DNA of 22,850 bases from a virus, in IMG/VR virus record IMGVR_UViG_3300025096_000142, positions 1 through 22,850 of that record. One strand, written 5' to 3'. The position numbers and the translations under genes are program-made. The notes under the pieces were generated by a model. It was not told the origin of the DNA and searched no databases. It saw only the letters and a program-made list of their open reading frames with translations. Positions 1-5,085 of the stretch are shown piece by piece; positions within the stretch are counted from its first letter, which is position 1; each line of letters starts with the position of its first letter.

Positions 1-7
1 GATACAT

Positions 8-22
8 TATAATCTATATAAT
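8..22 (+). promoter_or_regulatory. Two overlapping -10-like boxes upstream of the first microprotein
   Basis: TATAAT occurs at 8-13 and again at 17-22. Either could be a -10 box for the small gene at 50. Any -35 box for the first copy lies left of the window, so the call cannot be completed. Confidence 0.3.
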
Positions 23-49
23 TCAGATACTACTCAAAGAGGAGAAATT

Positions 50-157
50 GTGGAACTATTAATTCTTGCTGCAGCTATTGGAGGTGCCGCATTCGGTGCC
101 TTAAGACTTACTCCTAGAGATAAAGATGCAGAGACAAAAATAGATTACCCACTCTAG
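50..157 (+). CDS. Single-membrane-span microprotein, 35 aa, unknown function
   Basis: This is a short ORF with a GTG start preceded by a strong ribosome binding site (GGAGA at 41-45, about 5 nt spacing). Residues 2-18 are a small hydrophobic Ala/Gly/Leu segment (ELLILAAAIGGAAFGALRL), followed by a charged tail ending in DYPL. It looks like a one-pass inner- or thylakoid-membrane peptide. I do not recognise the family; it is not an obvious high-light-inducible protein or a PsbN match. Support is the good binding site, the coherent hydrophobic-then-charged layout, and the lack of any competing gene. The non-ATG start and short length limit confidence. Confidence 0.5.
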   Translation: MELLILAAAIGGAAFGALRLTPRDKDAETKIDYPL

Positions 158-161
158 GTTA

Positions 162-290
162 ATGAAGATCAAACCTTTATCTTATATGAGATTGTCTCAA
201 CTGAAATTTTTCTACTGGGACCCTAAAGATGATCCAAGAGAACCAGAATATTGGGACTCCCGTAATGGGGGTCCTTTTTTATGTGCTTGA
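162..290 (+). CDS. Small hypothetical protein, 42 aa, ending in a terminator hairpin
   Basis: The ORF starts with ATG four bases after the preceding microprotein's stop. The predicted peptide is rich in aromatic and acidic residues, with the segment FFYWDPKDDPREPEYWD, which does not look like random AT-rich translation. The ribosome binding site is weak (TAGG at 155-158), so translation may be coupled to the gene before it. The last codons (DSRNGGPF) are encoded by an intrinsic terminator hairpin at 254-280, an economical arrangement if both are real. I do not recognise a function. Confidence 0.4.
   Translation: MKIKPLSYMRLSQLKFFYWDPKDDPREPEYWDSRNGGPFLCA
254..280 (+). terminator. Rho-independent terminator
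   Basis: Left arm GGACTCCC (254-261), loop GTAAT, right arm GGGGGTCC (267-274) with one G-T wobble, then six T (275-280). It closes the transcription unit entering from the left and overlaps the 3' end of the 42-aa ORF. Confidence 0.85.
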
Positions 291-326
291 TTAAAAATCA
301 AATATTTGTTAGGATATGTCTTAACA

Positions 327-333
327 CTAAATA
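327..333 (+). promoter_or_regulatory. Putative T4-type late promoter motif CTAAATA
   Basis: CTAAATAAAA lies right after a terminator and about 21 nt before the ATG at 355. The same string at nearly the same distance precedes the starts at 5086 and 12339, and a minus-strand copy precedes gp48. It resembles the T4 late element TATAAATA. Confidence 0.45.
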
Positions 334-354
334 AAATCTGTTAAAGGAAAGCAT

Positions 355-567
355 ATGCACGGCGATTTAGAACCTGAAGAGAATCATTGGCCTACTAAGG
401 AGCACATCAATGATCTGTGGGAAGACATGGATAGATTGAATGCTCTCTATGAGGAAATGATGTGGCCTCATGATGATATCATAGAGTTCATTCCAGACCA
501 TGCAAAGAGTAGGATAGTTATTAGAAACAAATCTATGGAAGAAAGGAGGAAAATTGGTGAGCAATAA
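355..567 (+). CDS. Conserved-type cyanophage hypothetical protein, 70 aa
   Basis: This is a soluble acidic small protein. Its central segment (LNALYEEMMWPHDDIIEF) looks like a hypothetical I associate with T4-like cyanophages; no function is known to me. The start is supported by AAAGGA at 344-349. The end overlaps the glutaredoxin start, and its last codons carry the AGGAGG site that serves glutaredoxin, so the two are probably co-translated. It is the first gene after the 254-280 terminator and the CTAAATA motif. Confidence 0.75.
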   Translation: MHGDLEPEENHWPTKEHINDLWEDMDRLNALYEEMMWPHDDIIEFIPDHAKSRIVIRNKSMEERRKIGEQ

Positions 568-799
568 CTTTACAGTTTATTCAAAAGAAGGCTGCCCCTA
601 TTGCGTAAAAGTGGTGGAGGTGTTAAAGTTAGCAAAGTTGAATCATGTTATTTACAAACTAGGAGAAAATTTTGAGAGGGAAGCATTCTATGGTCAGTTT
701 GGTCGTGGGTCTACCTTTCCTCAGGTTTCAGTTGATGGGCATACTATTGGAGGATGCACAGAAACAGTTCAGTATTTGAAGGAGAAAAAATTAGTCTGA
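557..799 (+). CDS. nrdC: Glutaredoxin (NrdC-like)
   Basis: A thioredoxin-fold thiol-disulfide oxidoreductase of 80 aa, the usual glutaredoxin length. The active site CPYC is at residues 13-16. TFPQV at about 53-57 carries the cis-proline, and GG.TE at about 65-69 is the glutathione-side motif. In T4-like phages glutaredoxin/NrdC reduces the phage ribonucleotide reductase for dNTP supply, which fits the nearby thymidylate synthase and PurN. I chose the GTG at 557 because AGGAGG at 544-549 sits 7 nt upstream; a TTG at 554 in the same frame is the alternative. Confidence 0.9.
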   Translation: MSNNFTVYSKEGCPYCVKVVEVLKLAKLNHVIYKLGENFEREAFYGQFGRGSTFPQVSVDGHTIGGCTETVQYLKEKKLV

Positions 800-1158
800 T
801 GAAAGAAGATTTTGAAACTGTTTATGATATGCTTGAACATGCTATTGAGTATGCTTTTGAGGGTAAAATGACTCTTAAGTTTTATGATTTCTTAAAGTAT
901 CGTAAAACTAAGAAGGCAGAAATAGATTCTTTCCTTCAAAGTTCTACTGTGAAAGAAATATCTGATCAGGTACTAGAACTTGAGGAATATATTAAAGGAG
1001 GTAAGGATAATAATCATCAACAATTACGTGAGGCATATGGTCACATACCTAAGCCTCAAGCAAGAAAAATAAAAACATATTTTATTAAAATCATTGAAGA
1101 TGCAGTGAGGTATCAACATGAGCGAAGACCAGGAAGACGAAAAAAAGTCTCTAAATAA
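799..1158 (+). CDS. Hypothetical protein, 119 aa, helical and basic at the C-terminus
   Basis: The start at 799 overlaps the glutaredoxin stop (TGATG), which implies translational coupling. An upstream in-frame ATG at 754 lies inside glutaredoxin with GGAGG directly abutting it, so it is less likely. The protein is predicted helical and rich in Lys/Glu, with a basic tail (RRPGRRKK) that could touch nucleic acid. I do not recognise a family. Its end overlaps the next gene's start by 41 nt. Confidence 0.7.
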   Translation: MKEDFETVYDMLEHAIEYAFEGKMTLKFYDFLKYRKTKKAEIDSFLQSSTVKEISDQVLELEEYIKGGKDNNHQQLREAYGHIPKPQARKIKTYFIKIIEDAVRYQHERRPGRRKKVSK

Positions 1159-1321
1159 TGACAAACCCCAAATCAATAGGGGTGTAGAACTACTCTTACG
1201 AAATAGGAGGAAACCAGAAAAACCTAAGACCTTTCAAGTAAAGTTTGGAAATTTAATTGCTCTATGGAATAGAGAGATTATCTTTCACTTTAATTTTTAC
1301 TTGGACATTAGAAAAAAATAA
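1118..1321 (+). CDS. Hypothetical protein, 67 aa
   Basis: The ATG has GAGG about 8 nt upstream, inside the preceding gene. The first ~18 residues are highly charged; the remainder (INRGVELLLRNRR, then FQVKFGNLIALWNREIIFHFNFYLDIRKK in two parts) has alternating hydrophobics suggesting beta strands. It resembles a small hypothetical I associate with T4-like cyanophages. Function unknown. The overlap with the previous gene is in a different frame. Confidence 0.65.
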   Translation: MSEDQEDEKKSLNNDKPQINRGVELLLRNRRKPEKPKTFQVKFGNLIALWNREIIFHFNFYLDIRKK

Positions 1322-1338
1322 CTCTCTGGAGGAGTGCC

Positions 1339-1587
1339 ATGTCAGAAACATTAGCAGTAACCTTGACACTTATGACTCTAGTGTCTATACTTGCAATTAT
1401 TGTAGGAGGTATGATAGGATGGATGGCAAGACAACATTCATATGAGACAACACCTCAAGTAGTGTATGCTCATCCAGAGATGTTTGATGCCAATGGACAA
1501 CTAGTTCCTGATGAAATTTTAGCCCTAAGAATTGAGAACAATTATGACACGGAAATCGACGATGATGACGACGGAGAACACTCTTGA
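1339..1587 (+). CDS. Single-pass membrane protein, 82 aa, acidic tail
   Basis: A strong ribosome binding site (GGAGGAG at 1328-1334) precedes the ATG. Residues 6-30 form a clear transmembrane helix (LAVTLTLMTLVSILAIIVGG), followed by a soluble acidic tail ending in DDDDDGEHS. This type of N-terminally anchored protein is common in cyanophages, but its role is unknown to me. A consensus-like promoter (1363-1391) is embedded in the membrane-helix coding sequence. The 3' end overlaps the start of the next gene. Confidence 0.75.
   Translation: MSETLAVTLTLMTLVSILAIIVGGMIGWMARQHSYETTPQVVYAHPEMFDANGQLVPDEILALRIENNYDTEIDDDDDGEHS
1363..1391 (+). promoter_or_regulatory. Intragenic sigma70-type promoter
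   Basis: TTGACA (1363-1368), exactly 17 nt, then TATACT (1386-1391). It lies inside the membrane-protein gene and would drive the genes from 1562 onward. It has the same -35, spacer length and -10 as the promoter before gp32. Confidence 0.55.
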
Positions 1588-2101
1588 GAATCCTGAACCA
1601 CCTAAGACAGTTAGGAAGCCAAGGAGACCTCGTAAAAAAGCATCACCATCAGCTAAGAAGCTTCCTAACAATCCCTTTATGAATGAGATATTAGATCTTG
1701 TATCAGAACAAAAGACGGATGCTAAGAAGGTTGCTGTACTTAAAGAGTATGAGTGCGACATTATAAAGAGTCTTTTTATATGGAATTTTGATGACTCAAT
1801 TATTTCTCTTCTTCCTGAAGGAAAGGTTCCTTATAAGCCAAATGAGAATCCATTAGGTACAGACCACTCTTCATTACGTAGAGAGCAGAGAAACCTTTAT
1901 ATGTTTGTTAAGGGTGGTAATGATCAGTTGTCTACTATTAGAAGAGAGACTATCTTTATTCAGATGTTAGAAGGTTTACATCCTAAGGAAGCTGATATCA
2001 TTGTTGCTGTAAAGGATGGAGACTTAGAAGAGATGTATGACGTTTCTTATGAAGTAGTGGAAGAAGCATTCCCAGATATTGAATGGGGAGGGAGAAGTTG
2101 A
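1562..2101 (+). CDS. Cyanophage hypothetical protein (DUF6433-like), ~179 aa
   Basis: The N-terminus is a Pro/Lys/Arg-rich low-complexity stretch (TVRKPRRPRKKASPSAKK), followed by a compact domain from about residue 40 (NPFMNEILDLVSEQKTDAKK). It ends acidic (EEAFPDIEW). The pattern matches the family annotated DUF6433 in T4-like cyanophages, as I recall it; its function is unknown. The domain has a resemblance in size and layout to small phage clamp-loader-side or structural proteins, but I cannot assign it. Possible starts are 1532, 1544, 1562 and 1565; I prefer 1562 because GGAA at 1551-1554 is 7 nt upstream and the overlap with the previous gene stays short. Confidence 0.65.
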   Translation: MMTTENTLENPEPPKTVRKPRRPRKKASPSAKKLPNNPFMNEILDLVSEQKTDAKKVAVLKEYECDIIKSLFIWNFDDSIISLLPEGKVPYKPNENPLGTDHSSLRREQRNLYMFVKGGNDQLSTIRRETIFIQMLEGLHPKEADIIVAVKDGDLEEMYDVSYEVVEEAFPDIEWGGRS

Positions 2102-2373
2102 CAGTGAATATTATTCATGAAAATTGTGAGAAGAAAGCCTCTGAAGATAAGAAGCTCCCTAGAAGTTCTTATCTTGTATCTTATGTTGCCAAAGAGAAAT
2201 TATCGTATGATATTGTGATGGCTGATAATAAAGTGGAGATATTTGATACTTATTGGGATAAGTATAAGGAAGGATTACAGGACATAGGTTGGACTTCTGG
2301 TAGTAGTAATCCCAGAACCTGGAATTATAATAAGAAGCAGGAGGAGAAGAAGGTAAGGAGGAAAAGAAAATGA
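2098..2373 (+). CDS. Hypothetical protein, 91 aa
   Basis: The probable start is TTG at 2098, whose last two bases begin the TGA stop of the preceding gene, with GGAGGGAG at 2087-2094 as binding site. An in-frame ATG at 2083 lies too far into the upstream gene and before this site. The core (YDIVMADNKVEIFDTYWDKY) and the segment GWTSGSSNPRTWN match a small hypothetical typical of T4-like cyanophages. The tail is very basic (KKVRRKRK). Function unknown. Confidence 0.7.
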   Translation: MTVNIIHENCEKKASEDKKLPRSSYLVSYVAKEKLSYDIVMADNKVEIFDTYWDKYKEGLQDIGWTSGSSNPRTWNYNKKQEEKKVRRKRK

Positions 2374-2648
2374 AAGATAACGATTTAGAATCCCAAATTA
2401 ACGACATCATTGAAGGTGAAATTCAGAACGGTATTAATGATTACATAGAACAACAGCAAGAGGGAGAGGAAACTGGATTAGGTTTTGTTAAGAGTGAAGA
2501 TGAAGCAAAAGAGTTGAAAGTTAATGTGCGTCAAGATGAAGTTGATAAGATTATTAAAGAGTATAAAAGGATTAAGAAATTTAAGAAGTCTAATTTAGGT
2601 CAGGTTAAGAAACTTGGTTTAGTTGATAAGAATGGGAGGCCATTATGA
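2370..2648 (+). CDS. Hypothetical protein, 92 aa, charged and helical
   Basis: ATGA overlap with the previous gene, with AAGGAGG at 2352-2358 upstream. The protein is almost entirely predicted helix with very high Glu/Lys/Asp content; the N-terminal half is acidic and the C-terminal half (IIKEYKRIKKFKKSNLGQ) basic. It has no recognisable domain. It is in a tightly coupled string of small genes leading to purN. Confidence 0.7.
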   Translation: MKDNDLESQINDIIEGEIQNGINDYIEQQQEGEETGLGFVKSEDEAKELKVNVRQDEVDKIIKEYKRIKKFKKSNLGQVKKLGLVDKNGRPL

Positions 2649-2902
2649 GTAAGATTGATACTCAGGGAATGAGTGCTCCCATGACCCCTGATGAAACAAA
2701 GAAAGCAAGGAATCAAACATATAAACCTGCTGTTGTTACTCCTCGTAGGATTATAGAACCTACCCTTGTTAAGGAGTTAAAGATACTTATTAATGAAGTA
2801 TTGAATGAGAGAAATGGTTTTAGAGGTAAATCATATTTTGATACAGAAAACTTTAAGCATTATGTGGGAGAAGAAGAACCATCTTATGAGGATTGGAAAT
2901 GA
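2645..2902 (+). CDS. Hypothetical protein, 85 aa
   Basis: ATGA overlap with the previous gene (TGA at 2646-2648). The N-terminus is disordered and Pro/Thr-rich (MSAPMTPDETKKARNQTY), followed by a helical stretch (LVKELKILINEVLNERNGF) and an acidic end. I do not recognise it. Its stop overlaps the purN ATG, so it is probably translated with purN. Confidence 0.7.
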   Translation: MSKIDTQGMSAPMTPDETKKARNQTYKPAVVTPRRIIEPTLVKELKILINEVLNERNGFRGKSYFDTENFKHYVGEEEPSYEDWK

Positions 2903-3441
2903 GACTTGGAGTTATGTGTTCAGGTAATGGGACAAACTTCGAAAATATAGTGCGCAGTTGTAGATATGATGAAGTTGTATTAATGTTATACAACAAGAAA
3001 GAATGTGGAGCAAGAAGGAGAGCAGCAAAATTAGGTATACAACATTGTTATGTAAATCATAAACATGAAAAGGAGATGTCTCAGTTGTTTGAATCTTGGA
3101 GAGTAGATCTCATAGTGCTTGCAGGATATATGAGAGTGATTAAAAATCCTGCTGCTTTCCCTGCTCCTATCATCAATGTGCATCCATCATTACTACCTAA
3201 GTATAAAGGATTAAGTGCAGTTGAACAGGCAATGGATGCAGGTGAGGAGGTCACTGGATGTTCAGTTCATTATGTTAATGAAGAATTAGATGGAGGTGAA
3301 GTAATAATGCAAAGAGAAGTTCCTATTTTATCTAAAGATACAGTAGAATCATTAACAAAAGCTATACAAAGAATGGAGTATGCTATCTTACCGGCGGCAA
3401 TAGAAAATGTTAAGCAACAACTATTACAACAAGTTAGTTGA
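2899..3441 (+). CDS. purN: Phosphoribosylglycinamide formyltransferase (GAR transformylase)
   Basis: This enzyme transfers a formyl group from 10-formyl-tetrahydrofolate to glycinamide ribonucleotide, the third step of purine synthesis. The nucleotide-binding N-terminus (GVMCSGNGTNFENI) is at residues 4-17. The catalytic motif INVHPSLLPKYKG is at about 92-104, giving Asn93, His95 and Ser97, and the catalytic Asp131 lies in EELDGGEV. Length (180 aa) is close to bacterial PurN. I chose ATG 2899, which overlaps the preceding stop (ATGA) and has GAGG 7 nt upstream, over an in-frame TTG at 2893. It is a known cyanophage auxiliary metabolic gene, here next to nrdC and thyX as part of nucleotide supply. 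Confidence 0.95.
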   Translation: MRLGVMCSGNGTNFENIVRSCRYDEVVLMLYNKKECGARRRAAKLGIQHCYVNHKHEKEMSQLFESWRVDLIVLAGYMRVIKNPAAFPAPIINVHPSLLPKYKGLSAVEQAMDAGEEVTGCSVHYVNEELDGGEVIMQREVPILSKDTVESLTKAIQRMEYAILPAAIENVKQQLLQQVS

Positions 3442-3565
3442 TATCTGCTGTAGAGTGGTGTCAACTGATGGAGAAGTGAGTCTTGATGAAAGGATATGGA
3501 TGACCAAGTTAAAAGAGAATAACAGACATGCAGAAAATGTAGTTAAGGGATTTGGTATCACGTGA
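3407..3565 (+). CDS. Small hypothetical protein, 52 aa, overlapping purN
   Basis: A short ORF begins at the ATG inside the last 35 nt of purN, in another frame, and ends inside the palindrome at 3555-3568. The peptide has a coherent core: KLVDICCRVVSTDGEVSLDE (residues 9-28), then RIWMTKLKENNRHAENV. The TDGEVSxxER pattern resembles small cyanophage proteins and loosely the acidic loop of TerB-like helical proteins. It has no good ribosome binding site and may depend on coupling to purN. Function unknown. Confidence 0.6.
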   Translation: MLSNNYYNKLVDICCRVVSTDGEVSLDERIWMTKLKENNRHAENVVKGFGIT

Positions 3566-3595
3566 TACAATTCTACTTGACTATATAATTATGGT
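3555..3595 (+). promoter_or_regulatory. NtcA-type nitrogen-responsive promoter
   Basis: GTATCACGTGATAC (3555-3568) is a perfect 14-bp palindrome and an exact GTA-N8-TAC site. It is followed after 21 nt by TATGGT (3590-3595), a TAN3T -10 box; the canonical NtcA-activated layout is GTAN8TAC-N20-24-TAN3T. A transcript would start near 3602, about 10 nt before the first riboswitch-like element. A second possible -10, TATAAT at 3584-3589, also exists, with TTGACT at 3577-3582 as an alternative -35 for later boxes. Confidence 0.7.
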
Positions 3596-3612
3596 ATGGT
3601 AACATACTATTA

Positions 3613-3650
3613 CGTTCAACCCAGAAGGGTCGCAAGTAAGTCACGGAACG
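3613..3650 (+). promoter_or_regulatory. Glutamine-II/Downstream-peptide riboswitch-like element, copy 1
   Basis: CGTTC (3613-3617) pairs with GAACG (3646-3650). Inside, ACCC-AGAA-GGGT (3619-3630) forms a hairpin, followed by CGCAAGTAAG. This matches my memory of the glutamine-sensing glnA/Downstream-peptide RNA consensus: a CGUUCA strand, an internal hairpin, CGCAAGU and a closing GAACG. These RNAs are known from marine picocyanobacteria and their phages, upstream of short ORFs. Confidence 0.75.
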
Positions 3651-3653
3651 GAG

Positions 3654-3694
3654 CGTTCATCCTCCTTTGGAGGACGCAAATGACTAAAGGAACG
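3654..3694 (+). promoter_or_regulatory. Glutamine-II/Downstream-peptide riboswitch-like element, copy 2
   Basis: A second element follows copy 1 after 3 nt. CGTTC (3654-3658) pairs with GAACG (3690-3694), the internal hairpin is TCCTCC-TTT-GGAGGA (3660-3674), then CGCAAATGAC. CTCCT at 3662-3666 is complementary to the AGGAG binding site (3717-3721) of the next gene. A switch between the internal hairpin and binding-site pairing is therefore possible (inference). Confidence 0.75.
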
Positions 3695-3728
3695 GGGCTA
3701 AAAATCCAACTACTTTAGGAGTAACAAG

Positions 3729-3857
3729 ATGGCACAAGTCACTTACCGTGGTGTCAAGTATGACACTGATACACAAAAAGCAACTGAAGCACGTAAGGTC
3801 CAAGAAACCTATCGTGGTATCAAGTTCCTTAAGGAAAAGGAACTAGTAACTGCTTAA
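3729..3857 (+). CDS. DUF4278-type small protein, 42 aa, riboswitch-controlled
   Basis: The peptide has two YRG motifs in similar contexts, VTYRGVKYD (residues 4-12) and ETYRGIKF (27-34), the hallmark of the DUF4278 family found in cyanobacteria and their phages. A strong binding site, AGGAG (3717-3721), lies 7 nt before the ATG. It is the only gene between the NtcA-type promoter/tandem riboswitch-like leader and the terminator at 3863-3888, so it is a single-gene nitrogen-responsive unit and probably the 'downstream peptide' of the riboswitch class. By analogy with cyanobacterial glutamine-riboswitch targets such as the glutamine synthetase inhibitor IF17, a role in tuning host nitrogen metabolism is possible, but sequence alone does not show it. 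Confidence 0.8.
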   Translation: MAQVTYRGVKYDTDTQKATEARKVQETYRGIKFLKEKELVTA

Positions 3858-3862
3858 GAATC

Positions 3863-3888
3863 AAGGGGGTTTACATACCCCCTTTTTT
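3863..3888 (+). terminator. Rho-independent terminator after the DUF4278 gene
   Basis: AAGGGGGT (3863-3870), loop TTACAT, ACCCCCTT (3877-3884), inside a run of six T (3883-3888). It ends the riboswitch-controlled unit. Its loop region contains the -35 box of the next promoter. Confidence 0.85.
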
Positions 3889-3898
3889 AATATATAAT
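3870..3898 (+). promoter_or_regulatory. Sigma70-type promoter nested in the terminator loop
   Basis: TTTACA (3870-3875), 17 nt, TATAAT (3893-3898). The -35 lies in the terminator loop. Transcription would begin near 3905, directly before the AAAGGA binding site of the gene at 3918. Confidence 0.65.
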
Positions 3899-3917
3899 TA
3901 TAGTTAAAGGAAATTGT

Positions 3918-4136
3918 ATGGCCCTTCACATGAGAGATACCCTATTAAAAGCAGTCTTAGCCCATGCTAATGGAGAAATTCAAAAGCATAAAGCAAACGT
4001 GGAAGTATATCTTGAACACCCTGCTGGTATTGGAGAGCATTCTGATATCACAGAAGCAATTCAAATAGAATTGAATAAGATAGCAGTCTATCATGATCAA
4101 GTAGAAGTCATTAACAAATACTTTATTCATGGATAA
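3918..4136 (+). CDS. Conserved-type cyanophage hypothetical protein, 72 aa
   Basis: The sequence (MALHMRDTLLKAVLAHANGE at the start, then a GIGEHSDITEAI motif) matches a small helical protein I recall from many T4-like cyanophages; function unknown. AAAGGA at 3906-3911 lies 6 nt before the ATG. It is the first gene after the nested promoter at 3870-3898. Its last 8 nt overlap the next ORF (ATGGATAA). Confidence 0.8.
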   Translation: MALHMRDTLLKAVLAHANGEIQKHKANVEVYLEHPAGIGEHSDITEAIQIELNKIAVYHDQVEVINKYFIHG

Positions 4137-4293
4137 AGAAAGACTAAAATTAATAGTTCAAAACCTTAAGTTGCTAGTAGATTCCTTAGAGTCTGAAGTG
4201 TATTCTGATGTGAAAGCATATAAATACGAAAGCACACCCCATATCACAGACTACGACGAAGTATTTGATGACGATGATGGGCATCCAGACTAG
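4129..4293 (+). CDS. Small acidic cyanophage hypothetical protein, 54 aa
   Basis: The start overlaps the previous stop. Residues 4-25 are a helix (RLKLIVQNLKLLVDSLESEV), then YSDVKAYKY, and the C-terminus is strongly acidic (DYDEVFDDDDGHPD). I recall near-identical small proteins from T4-like cyanophages, which supports a real gene. Function unknown. A TATAAATA late-promoter string (4219-4226) lies inside it. Confidence 0.75.
   Translation: MDKERLKLIVQNLKLLVDSLESEVYSDVKAYKYESTPHITDYDEVFDDDDGHPD
4219..4226 (+). promoter_or_regulatory. TATAAATA late-promoter string inside a coding sequence
   Basis: Exact match to the T4 late -10 element, about 73 nt before the next start at 4299. It encodes part of AYKY, so coincidence is possible. 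Confidence 0.3.
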
Positions 4294-4298
4294 AATGA

Positions 4299-4574
4299 AT
4301 GAAGGACAAGAAGGCAGCAAAGAAGCTTCTTAAATTAGCAAAGGAACATCCAGATTGGTATAGTAAAAAAGATATTTTCTATGCTAAGATGATAAGAAAA
4401 CGTATTAAAGATAACAAGAAACATCATGAGCGTGAAGTTGTTAACAGTAACACCAAAGGCAGAAGAGCTGATGGGTTACGTGGCAAGGGTGAGCAACCCA
4501 AAGAACCAAGACAATCCAAAGGTAGCTGGTTTACTAGGTTACTGCATCAAGCACGGTCATTGGTCGGTCTTTGA
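4299..4574 (+). CDS. Small basic protein, up to 91 aa, long overlap with thyX
   Basis: The N-terminal ~45 residues (KDKKAAKKLLKLAKEHPDWY, then SKKDIFYAKMIRKRIKDNKKH) look like a genuine small basic helical protein of a kind seen in cyanophages. From about residue 46 the ORF runs in another frame through 149 nt of thyX, and there the sequence is low-complexity and basic (KGRRADGLRGKGEQPKEPRQ), as expected of an alternative reading of a conserved gene. The native gene may once have stopped near the thyX start. Function unknown; no clear ribosome binding site. Confidence 0.55.
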   Translation: MKDKKAAKKLLKLAKEHPDWYSKKDIFYAKMIRKRIKDNKKHHEREVVNSNTKGRRADGLRGKGEQPKEPRQSKGSWFTRLLHQARSLVGL

Positions 4575-5061
4575 GCAAGCACATATGACTCTGGAGATTA
4601 ATACTACCAGGGGATTAGCAGCACAGATACTAAGGCATAGGTCATTTACATATCAAGAGTTTTCTCAAAGGTATGCTGATAGTAGTATGCTTGGTGATCA
4701 TATTCCTATACCAGAATTGAGAAGGCAGGATGATAAGAATAGACAGAACTCTATTGATGACTTAGATAGATTTGTAGTGCAAGATTTTGAACGTGAAATG
4801 CAGAAACATTTTGAAGAAGGAATGAATTTATATAAGAAGATGTTGGATGCTGGAGTAGCAAAGGAGTGTGCTCGTTTTGTTCTCCCCTTAGCAACCCCCA
4901 CAAGACTCTACATGACTGGTTCAGTAAGGTCTTGGATACATTATATCAATTTGCGTTCCGCTCATGGCACACAGAAGGAACACATGGATATAGCAGAGGA
5001 ATGTAGAAGCATATTCTCTGAGCAGTTTCCAAGTGTCTCTCAAGCCCTTGAATGGGTCTAA
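4426..5061 (+). CDS. thyX: Flavin-dependent thymidylate synthase ThyX
   Basis: ThyX makes dTMP from dUMP with FAD, NADPH and methylene-tetrahydrofolate, for phage DNA synthesis. The signature is RHRSFTYQEFSQRY at residues 70-83, matching the RHR-x7/8-R flavin/dUMP motif. Other family blocks are CIKHGHWSVFEQAHMTLEI (about 40-58), ARFVLPLATPTRLYMTGSVR (about 149-168) and LRSAHGTQKEH. Length (211 aa) is normal. The start overlaps the preceding ORF by 149 nt. The binding site is weak; the ATG is supported by the normal N-terminus (VKLLTVTPKAEELM). It acts with PurN and glutaredoxin in nucleotide supply. Confidence 0.95.
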   Translation: MSVKLLTVTPKAEELMGYVARVSNPKNQDNPKVAGLLGYCIKHGHWSVFEQAHMTLEINTTRGLAAQILRHRSFTYQEFSQRYADSSMLGDHIPIPELRRQDDKNRQNSIDDLDRFVVQDFEREMQKHFEEGMNLYKKMLDAGVAKECARFVLPLATPTRLYMTGSVRSWIHYINLRSAHGTQKEHMDIAEECRSIFSEQFPSVSQALEWV

Positions 5062-5064
5062 ATA
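5058..5064 (+). promoter_or_regulatory. Putative late promoter motif CTAAATA
   Basis: CTAAATAAAA overlaps the thyX stop and lies 21 nt before the ATG at 5086, the same spacing as the copy at 327-333. Confidence 0.4.
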
Positions 5065-5085
5065 AAATTACTCTATACCTTACCT

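Noticed and set aside
1257-1445. 62-codon ORF overlapping two small genes
   Set aside because: It is out of frame with both neighbours, has a Cys/Tyr-rich random look, and covers the membrane gene with a strong binding site.
2098-2126. TTGACA at 2098 as another promoter
   Set aside because: No -10-like hexamer lies 16-18 nt downstream (AAATTG at 17).
3555-3568. The palindrome as a terminator hairpin
   Set aside because: It has no loop and no T run; it fits a dimeric regulator site better.
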